Under the pieces are notes generated by a model. That model searched no databases. It worked only from the letters and a program-made list of their open reading frames with translations, and was not told where the DNA came from. Of a DNA stretch of 5,651 bases, positions 1 through 4,494 are shown piece by piece. This DNA comes from an uncultured Campylobacter sp. (GTDB lineage: Bacteria > Campylobacterota > Campylobacteria > Campylobacterales > Campylobacteraceae). The stretch is from the NCBI RefSeq assembly GCF_938045405.1, contig NZ_CALIMW010000037.1:1-5651 (forward strand), written 5' to 3'. Positions within the stretch are counted from its first letter, which is position 1. Each line of letters starts with the position of its first letter. The translations under genes were made by a program, and so were the position numbers.

Positions 1-463
1 GGTCGGCGATTTGTAGGTGTTTGGAGGCGGTTAAATTTGAGTTGGCAATTTTTAAATTTAAGGCGGTTTGTTTTAGCGCGCCTTTAAAATTTCGCGCATC
101 GCAGTCTGTAAAATTTTCCCCTGCAAATTCCAAAAGAAATTTTACCTTAGCCATATCCTTGCCGCGAAAAATTCGCCCCAGCGAGCGCATATTTTCATCA
201 TCCATGCAAAGAATGAGATCGTAGCGCTCGTAGTCTGCGGGAGTGACCTGCACGGCGCGATGCGCTACGAGCGGCACCTTTTGCTCTTTTAGCACGCGCT
301 GCGTCTCATAGTAGGGCGGCGAGCCGATCTCGTCGGCGTGCGTCGCCGCAGAATCCACGCTCACGCGCGCATCTAGGCTGCTTTGATTAATGAAATTTTG
401 CATCACGGACTGTGCCATCGGCGAGCGGCAGATATTGCCGTGACAGACGAAAAGTAGCCTCAC
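1..463 (-). CDS. Low-molecular-weight protein tyrosine phosphatase, 3' end beyond window (partial)
   Basis: Cytoplasmic LMW-PTP family enzyme that removes phosphate from phosphotyrosine through a cysteinyl-phosphate intermediate. The 154 visible residues start with the P-loop VCHGNICRSPMA: nucleophile Cys7, Arg13 and Ser14 fit CX5R(S). Family wording continues through residues 66-88 (VAHRAVQVTPADYERYDLILCMD) to FLLEF near 109-113. The last complete codon is Asp in IAD and the next codon begins with C, so the catalytic DP pair (IADP, usually followed by a WYT-like run) appears to fall on the window edge. That Asp would be residue 154, whereas in this family it usually lies near 115-130, so about 30 extra residues lie before it. 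The GTG start is the only start codon between the in-frame lolA stop and the P-loop. The gene lies 6 bases after lolA on the same strand and is probably translationally coupled, with only a weak AGG before it. The substrate is unknown. Family call is firm; the DP placement is inferred. Confidence 0.9.
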   Translation of the reverse strand, partial: MRLLFVCHGNICRSPMAQSVMQNFINQSSLDARVSVDSAATHADEIGSPPYYETQRVLKEQKVPLVAHRAVQVTPADYERYDLILCMDDENMRSLGRIFRGKDMAKVKFLLEFAGENFTDCDARNFKGALKQTALNLKIANSNLTASKHLQIAD

Positions 464-469
464 ACGCGC

Positions 470-982
470 CTACTGCGTGATGATGTCGTAGTTTTTCGGG
501 ATTGCGGGCTTAAAGATCGCCTCATTCACCGGCGCGTTTTTGCGGACGTTGCTTAGATTGATGACGACTTTATTATCCATTTTGTCGGTGTAGCTGATCT
601 TGCTCGGCAGATCACCTTTTAGCTCGATTAGATATTTCACGTCGTCGAAGCTCGCCTCATAAACGCCCTTTTTATTGGGTTTTGCGTTCGCTAAGATCGC
701 CGTTAAATTCGGCGTTTCTTTGATATTCGTGATGATAGCTTGCTCGAGTTCGGGCTCGATTACGACGACCTTTGTGAAGCTAAAAAATATATTTTTTATC
801 GTAGGGGTCTTGTAATGCCACACGGCGTGCTCTTTTGTGGCGCTAAAATCGCCGCCGTAGCTGATTTTCGCATCGTCGCTCTGCACGGTTTGCGAAAAAT
901 TTGCGCTCAGAGTGTTGAATTCTATCCCGCTTGCGAATGCAAAAATGCAGCTTGTTGCTAAAGAAATAAGAGTTTTTTTCAT
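470..982 (-). CDS. lolA: Outer-membrane lipoprotein carrier protein LolA
   Basis: Periplasmic chaperone that takes mature lipoproteins from the inner-membrane Lol ABC transporter and carries them toward the outer membrane. The 170-residue product is slightly shorter than the E. coli protein. It starts with a Sec signal peptide (MKKTLISLATSCIFAFA); cleavage after Ala17 (AFA) or Gly19 is plausible. LolA-type features follow: FSQTV at 29-33, GGDFSA then W55, Y57 and P60 (WHYKTP), a hydrophobic beta-rich middle, and the ending FKPAIPKNYDIITQ, which matches the usual LolA C-terminus. The ATG is preceded by AAAGG about 8 bases upstream and by a TATAAT box. It is divergent from secA, and a LolC/E-type permease lies beyond secA, which supports a lipoprotein-trafficking role. 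Campylobacterota generally lack a recognisable LolB, so the outer-membrane acceptor is unclear. Cys12 lies inside the hydrophobic core and does not make a credible lipobox. Confidence 0.9.
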   Translation of the reverse strand: MKKTLISLATSCIFAFASGIEFNTLSANFSQTVQSDDAKISYGGDFSATKEHAVWHYKTPTIKNIFFSFTKVVVIEPELEQAIITNIKETPNLTAILANAKPNKKGVYEASFDDVKYLIELKGDLPSKISYTDKMDNKVVINLSNVRKNAPVNEAIFKPAIPKNYDIITQ

Positions 983-990
983 AAATTTTG

Positions 991-995
991 CCTTT
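991..995 (-). promoter_or_regulatory. Ribosome binding site of lolA
   Basis: On the minus strand the bases read AAAGG, about 8 bases before the lolA ATG at 982. It supports that start; there is no competing in-frame start close by. Confidence 0.6.
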
Positions 996-1015
996 ATTTT
1001 TGGAAATTTGCGCGT

Positions 1016-1021
1016 ATTATA
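1016..1021 (-). promoter_or_regulatory. Sigma70-type -10 box (TATAAT) for lolA
   Basis: The minus strand reads GGC followed by a perfect TATAAT, 33 bases before the lolA ATG, which places a transcript start near 1009 and a leader of roughly 25 bases. There is no TTGACA-like -35 box. This is expected, because the Campylobacter housekeeping sigma factor relies on the -10 box and AT-rich upstream DNA. It probably drives both lolA and the phosphatase gene. No experimental support is available from the sequence alone. Confidence 0.6.
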
Positions 1022-1035
1022 GCCGTTTTTCTAGG

Positions 1036-1047
1036 ATTTAATTAAAT
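1036..1047. repeat. 12-base perfect palindrome between the lolA and secA promoters
   Basis: ATTTAATTAAAT reads the same on both strands. Its centre (1041.5) is within two bases of the midpoint between the two divergent -10 boxes, and it covers the -35 zones of both. It could be a shared operator or simply AT-rich promoter DNA; the sequence cannot decide. Confidence 0.4.
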
Positions 1048-1064
1048 AGAAACTAAAAATATGT

Positions 1065-1070
1065 TAATAT
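1065..1070 (+). promoter_or_regulatory. Extended -10 box (TGTTAATAT) for secA
   Basis: TAATAT preceded by TG with one base between gives an extended -10 element 32 bases before the secA ATG, implying a transcript start near 1077. It also counts against the in-frame ATG at 1061, which would lie upstream of this predicted transcript start. No clear -35 box is present. Confidence 0.5.
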
Positions 1071-1092
1071 GCGCGGTTAAAATTTTAAAACT

Positions 1093-1096
1093 AAGG
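1093..1096 (+). promoter_or_regulatory. Ribosome binding site that decides the secA start
   Basis: AAGG lies 6 bases before the ATG at 1103. The earlier in-frame ATG at 1061 has no comparable site, so this element selects the shorter, conserved SecA N-terminus. Confidence 0.7.
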
Positions 1097-1102
1097 TTTG
1101 AG

Positions 1103-3721
1103 ATGTTTAAAAAGGTCATCCACGGGATTTTTGGTACTAAAAACGATAGGATCGTCAAACAATACGCCAAGCGCGCAGCGCAGATCAGTGCGCTCGAGGA
1201 AAACTACGCGTCGATGGACGATGCGGCGCTTAAGGCGGAATTTGAAGCGTTAAGAGCGCAAGTTCGCGCGGGCGAAAAGAGCACGGATGACGTGCTTAAT
1301 GAAGTGTTTGCTATCGTGCGAGAGGCGGGCAAAAGAGTGCTAAATATGCGCCACTTCGACGTTCAGCTGATAGGCGGTTTGGTGCTAAACGACGGCGCGA
1401 TTGCCGAGATGAAAACGGGCGAAGGAAAGACCCTCGTAGCGACCTTGGCAGTAGTGCTAAATGCGATGGAGGGCAAGGGCGTGCATGTCGTGACCGTAAA
1501 CGACTACTTAGCTAAGCGCGATGCCGCGCAGATGGGCGAGCTATATGAATTTTTAGGGCTTAGTACCGGTGTGATCGTGGGCGGCGAATACGACGACGCC
1601 AAGCGCAAGGCTGCATACGCGTGCGATATTACGTACGGCACAAACAACGAGTTCGGCTTTGATTATCTGCGCGATAATATGAAATTTAGCGCGGATGAAA
1701 AGGTACAGCGTGGGCATCATTTCGTAATCGTCGATGAAGTTGATAGTATTTTAATCGACGAAGCACGAACGCCACTTATCATCTCAGGTCCTACGAACCG
1801 CACTCTAGACGGCTACATCAAGGCAAACGAAGTAGCTCGCCAAATGATCCGCGGCGAGGCGCCAGCCGATCCAAAAGGCAAAGCTACGGGTGATTTTACC
1901 GTAGATGAGAAGAACCGCGCCGTTTTGATCACGGAGGCAGGAATTTCAAAAGCCGAGAAGCTTTTTGGCGTCGATAACCTCTATAGTCTCGAAAATGCCG
2001 TGCTTAGCCACTACCTTGATCAAGCACTTAAGGCGAATTATCTATTTGAAAAGGATGTGCACTACGTCGTGCGCGATGGGCAGGTCATAATCGTGGATGA
2101 ATTTACGGGGCGTCTAAGCGAGGGTCGCAGATTCAGCGAAGGCTTGCACCAGGCTCTTGAAGCTAAAGAGGGCGTGCAGATCCAGGAGGAGAGCCAAACT
2201 CTTGCCGACATTACCTTTCAAAACTACTTCCGTCTTTACGAAAAACTCGCCGGTATGACGGGTACGGCGCAGACGGAGGCGACGGAATTTGCTCAAATTT
2301 ACAAACTCGAAGTGGTCTCGATCCCTACGAATGTACCGGTCATCAGAAAGGATCAAAACGATCTTATCTACAAGACCGAGCGCGAGAAATTTGACGCCGT
2401 CATAAATGAGATCAAGCGGCTAAATTCTAAAGGTCAGCCCGTGCTAGTGGGTACGGCGTCGATTGAAAAGAGCGAGAAGCTGCACGAGCTTTTGGTCAAA
2501 GAAAACATCGCGCACTCCGTGCTAAACGCCAAAAATCACGAGCGTGAAGCGCAGATTATCAAAGACGCGGGCGTAAAGGGCGCCGTAACGATCGCTACGA
2601 ATATGGCGGGACGCGGCGTGGATATCCGCATAGACGATGAAGTGCGCGCTTTGGGCGGGCTATATATTTTAGGTACCGAGCGCCACGAAAGCCGCCGCAT
2701 TGATAATCAGCTCCGCGGACGAAGTGGACGTCAGGGCGATCCCGGCGAGAGTAGATTTTTCTTAAGCTTGGAGGATAATCTGCTTAGAATTTTTGGCAGC
2801 GACAAGATTAAAAATATCATGGATCGCTTGGGTTTGAAAGACGGCGAGCATATCGAATCAGGCATGGTTTCGCGCGCAGTAGAGAACGCGCAGAAAAAGG
2901 TCGAGAGCTTGCATTTTGAAGCGCGTAAAAATATCCTAGAATACGACGACGTCGCAAACGAGCAGCGCAAGACGATCTATAAATATCGCAACGAGCTTTT
3001 GGATCCCGACTACGATCTGAAAGATAAAATCATTCAAAACCGCGAGGAGTACATCTCTAGCGTGCTTGAGGAGCTTGAAATTTTCGACGGCGTAAATATC
3101 AAAGAGGTCGATAAATTCCCGATCGTCGCCAAAATCGCTCAAGAAACGGGCGAGGTGCTCGAAAACAGCGAGCTTGAGAAGGTCGATGATTTCAAAGAGC
3201 TGAAAGAAAAGATCATCGGCGCGCTTGCCGTTTCGTATGAAAACAAGATGGCGCCGATCGATCCGCAGCAGCGCAAAAGTATCGAAAAGATGCTTTATCT
3301 GCAGATCGTCGATCGCGACTGGCGGGAGCATCTGTATCAGATGGATATCCTAAAGGCGGGCATCGGACTTCGCGGCTACAACCACAAAGACCCGCTTACG
3401 GAGTATAAAAAAGAGAGCTACAATCTTTTTATGGAGCTTGTAATGCGCCTCAAATCCGATAGCATCCGCTTGCTGCATTCGATCCAGTTTAAATCTAGGG
3501 AGGAGATAGAAGCCGAGCAGCGTGCGATGCAGGAGCGCATGGAGAGCTCAAACGCCAAAGAACTCGCCGCCGCAAGCACGAATGAAGCACAGCTAAAGGG
3601 CCCCGATGAGTTTGGCGACAAAAAGCCTAAGCGAAACGATCCTTGCCCTTGCGGCAGCGGCAAAAAATACAAAGACTGCCACGGCAAGGGCGGTCCGAAA
3701 AAAGGCGGCTTTGCAAGGTAA
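1103..3721 (+). CDS. secA: Preprotein translocase ATPase SecA
   Basis: ATP-driven motor that pushes unfolded precursors through SecYEG, acting at the cytoplasmic face of the inner membrane. The product has 872 residues, a usual length. Features in order: Walker A MKTGEGKT at 103-110 (Lys109, Thr110), Walker B DEVD at 211-214 followed by ARTPLIISG, the preprotein cross-linking domain at about 228-370, AGMTGTA near 383-389, and the second ATPase domain with NMAGRGVDI (Arg504) and QLRGRSGRQGDPG at 536-548. The two-helix finger contains LRGYNHKDP, with Tyr759 matching the E. coli tip Tyr794. A charged linker leads to the zinc site Cys848, Cys850, Cys859, His860, which binds lipids and SecB in other bacteria. 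The ATG at 1103 is chosen for its AAGG site and the conserved MFKKVIHGIFGTKNDR start; an in-frame ATG at 1061 would add 14 unconserved residues and lies upstream of the predicted transcript start. Complete and intact. It stands divergent from lolA. Confidence 0.98.
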   Translation: MFKKVIHGIFGTKNDRIVKQYAKRAAQISALEENYASMDDAALKAEFEALRAQVRAGEKSTDDVLNEVFAIVREAGKRVLNMRHFDVQLIGGLVLNDGAIAEMKTGEGKTLVATLAVVLNAMEGKGVHVVTVNDYLAKRDAAQMGELYEFLGLSTGVIVGGEYDDAKRKAAYACDITYGTNNEFGFDYLRDNMKFSADEKVQRGHHFVIVDEVDSILIDEARTPLIISGPTNRTLDGYIKANEVARQMIRGEAPADPKGKATGDFTVDEKNRAVLITEAGISKAEKLFGVDNLYSLENAVLSHYLDQALKANYLFEKDVHYVVRDGQVIIVDEFTGRLSEGRRFSEGLHQALEAKEGVQIQEESQTLADITFQNYFRLYEKLAGMTGTAQTEATEFAQIYKLEVVSIPTNVPVIRKDQNDLIYKTEREKFDAVINEIKRLNSKGQPVLVGTASIEKSEKLHELLVKENIAHSVLNAKNHEREAQIIKDAGVKGAVTIATNMAGRGVDIRIDDEVRALGGLYILGTERHESRRIDNQLRGRSGRQGDPGESRFFLSLEDNLLRIFGSDKIKNIMDRLGLKDGEHIESGMVSRAVENAQKKVESLHFEARKNILEYDDVANEQRKTIYKYRNELLDPDYDLKDKIIQNREEYISSVLEELEIFDGVNIKEVDKFPIVAKIAQETGEVLENSELEKVDDFKELKEKIIGALAVSYENKMAPIDPQQRKSIEKMLYLQIVDRDWREHLYQMDILKAGIGLRGYNHKDPLTEYKKESYNLFMELVMRLKSDSIRLLHSIQFKSREEIEAEQRAMQERMESSNAKELAAASTNEAQLKGPDEFGDKKPKRNDPCPCGSGKKYKDCHGKGGPKKGGFAR

Positions 3722-3746
3722 GCGCGACGATCGGTCGTAAATATCG

Positions 3747-3785
3747 CGCGATCGGTGATTTCGATTGCGAGTATTACGCGATCGG
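3747..3785 (+). repeat. Direct repeat of CGCGATCGG, 30 bases apart
   Basis: CGCGATCGG occurs at 3747-3755 and 3777-3785, and each copy is followed within about 7 bases by TTCGAT. A related GACGATCGGTCG precedes the first copy. The repeats lie just after the secA stop. They may be the remnant of a short duplication; no function is evident. Confidence 0.5.
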
Positions 3786-3846
3786 CGCTTTTCGATCTTG
3801 CTTTGCTTCTGTGTTCAGCGGATATGTCGCGGGCGAGAGCGTCATA

Positions 3847-3924
3847 AAATTTTAAAGGGGCTCGATCGCTAGGAGGCGTGGACAGAAATTTTAAAAGAGC
3901 TTGATTGTGAGGCCGCGCGGACGG
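3847..3924 (+). repeat. Two tandem, degenerate 39-base units
   Basis: Unit 1 is 3847-3885 and unit 2 is 3886-3924, directly adjoining. Both open with AAATTTTAAA and then share GAT, AGG and GGAC blocks in register; by eye about 29 of 39 positions agree, and many of the differences are transitions. A weaker partial third copy (GCG, TGG, CAGAA, TTTTAA in order) can be read around 3937-3957. It looks like an old tandem duplication of a repeat unit. Confidence 0.5.
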
Positions 3925-3958
3925 TGAGCAAAGCTGCGCGATGGGGCAGAATTTTAAT

Positions 3959-3980
3959 TTTGAAATTTTAAAATTTCAAA
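3959..3980. repeat. 22-base perfect palindrome with core GAAATTTTAAAATTTC
   Basis: The 22 bases are identical to their reverse complement. A nearly identical copy (21 of 22) lies at 4409-4430, and shorter versions lie at 4103-4120, 4188-4202, 4204-4219 and 4229-4243. The word is therefore a repeated element of this region and not a chance AT run. Confidence 0.7.
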
Positions 3981-4200
3981 GCGCATTTGGTGTCTTTGGC
4001 TACTTGTTTTCGCAGCGCTGTTGCGTCGCACCGTGCGGCAAAACGCAAGCCAATCAGCGCGTGATACTTAAATTTAGTGCGCGGCTAGGCCACTGCGCGG
4101 CATTTGAAATTTTAAATTTATGCGACTGCGGACGAGCTTTTTAAGCGAAATCCGCTTTTTAAATTTTAAGAATTTCAAAATTCTAAAAAATTTTAAAATT

Positions 4201-4246
4201 TCTAAAATTTTAAAATTTCGAGGCGTTTGAAATTTTAAAATTTAGA
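4201..4246. repeat. AT-rich inverted repeat with GAGGCGTTT loop
   Basis: The left arm 4201-4219 and right arm 4229-4246 are reverse complements except for one extra A on the left, giving an 18-bp stem around a 9-base GC-containing loop. The loop bases CGAGGC (4219-4224) can instead pair with GCCTCG at 4268-4273, extended by TTTG/CCGAA pairs, so two structures compete. No T-run follows either one, so neither looks like a rho-independent terminator. Confidence 0.5.
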
Positions 4247-4331
4247 ATTTGAGTTTAGAATTCCGAAGCCTCGGCAAGACGATCTGTTTGATTTGCCGTA
4301 TCCATATCTCTTGGGGGCAAATTTCATTGCG

Positions 4332-4338
4332 TATAAAT
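4332..4338 (+). promoter_or_regulatory. Possible -10 box (TATAAAT) for the permease gene
   Basis: TATAAAT with a TG three bases upstream resembles a Campylobacter housekeeping -10 element. If used, the transcript would start near 4345 with a leader of about 150 bases that includes the long palindrome. There is no good -35 box (TTGGGG at 4311 is too close), and AT-rich DNA gives chance matches, so this is tentative. Confidence 0.3.
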
Positions 4339-4408
4339 AGATTTCTGTGCGATTTTAAATTTTCAAAGCCGGCTGAAGCTTTCATATTTGGAGGCACACA
4401 ACTCATTC

Positions 4409-4430
4409 TTTGAAATTTTAAAATTCCAAA
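4409..4430. repeat. Second copy of the 22-base palindrome (one mismatch)
   Basis: It matches the perfect palindrome at 3959-3980 at 21 of 22 positions, with C replacing T on the right arm (AAATTCC for AAATTTC). It lies 6 bases before the 46-base palindrome, whose outer arms reuse the same AAAATTTC word. Confidence 0.6.
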
Positions 4431-4435
4431 ATACT

Positions 4436-4481
4436 TAAAATTTCACATAGAATTTAGCGCTAAATTTTATGTGAAATTTTA
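4436..4481. repeat. 46-base near-perfect palindrome just before the permease RBS
   Basis: The arms 4436-4458 and 4459-4481 are reverse complements at 22 of 23 positions with no spacer; the centre is TTTAGCGCTAAA. The one exception, G4450 facing T4467, becomes a G-U pair in RNA, so a transcript could fold into a 20-bp hairpin with a small loop. It ends 1 base before the AAGGA ribosome binding site at 4483. No T-run follows, which argues against a simple terminator. It could be an operator, a translation-control hairpin, an RNase III site, or a copy of a dispersed palindromic repeat. Confidence 0.75.
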
Positions 4482-4482
4482 C

Positions 4483-4487
4483 AAGGA
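4483..4487 (+). promoter_or_regulatory. Ribosome binding site that decides the TTG start
   Basis: AAGGA lies 7 bases before the TTG at 4495. The alternative in-frame GTG at 4471 lies inside the palindrome with no ribosome binding site before it. Confidence 0.65.
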
Positions 4488-4494
4488 CGGCTTT

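Larger units (their letters stand above)
3722..4494. other. 773-base gene-free, repeat-rich region between secA and the permease gene
   Basis: No open frame here looks like a protein: the longest (3941-4144) lacks a ribosome binding site and is partly a translation of AT repeats. The first part (to about 4140) is GC-mixed and has CGCGATCGG direct repeats, two 39-base tandem units and scattered AAATTTTAAA words. The second part (4141-4480) is strongly AT-rich, with several overlapping palindromes, and ends in a 46-base palindrome. I see no tRNA or rRNA, no clear rho-independent terminator for secA, and no transposase remnant. Whether secA and the permease gene share a transcript cannot be told. 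Confidence 0.7.

Noticed and set aside
947..949. Cys12 of LolA as a lipobox cysteine
   Set aside because: ATSC lies inside the hydrophobic core of the signal peptide, lacks a proper lipobox, and LolA must be soluble.
1061..1102. Longer secA start adding 14 residues
   Set aside because: The ATG at 1061 lies upstream of the predicted transcript start, has no ribosome binding site, and the extra residues are not part of the conserved SecA N-terminus.
2936..3331. 131-codon minus-strand open frame opposite secA
   Set aside because: Antisense shadow of the intact, conserved SecA coding sequence.
3722..3749. GCGCGA/TCGCGC pairing right after secA as a terminator
   Set aside because: There is no T-run after the stem and the loop is 16 bases; this does not meet rho-independent criteria.
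3643..3855. 70-codon plus-strand open frame overlapping the end of secA
   Set aside because: It starts inside the secA zinc-motif codons in another frame and shows no protein-like features; a shadow of secA plus intergenic DNA.
3941..4144. 67-codon plus-strand open frame beginning MGQNFNFEILKF
   Set aside because: It has no clear ribosome binding site, and its FEILKF and FEILNL runs are translations of the AT palindromes. No family resemblance; most likely chance.
4143..4160. Small stem AAGCG/CGCTT followed by TTTTT as a secA terminator
   Set aside because: It has only five base pairs and lies over 400 bases after secA; too weak to call in such AT-rich DNA.
3847..4481. Possible CRISPR array because of repeated palindromic words
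   Set aside because: The repeats are irregular in length and spacing, often overlap, and have no uniform unique spacers or cas genes.
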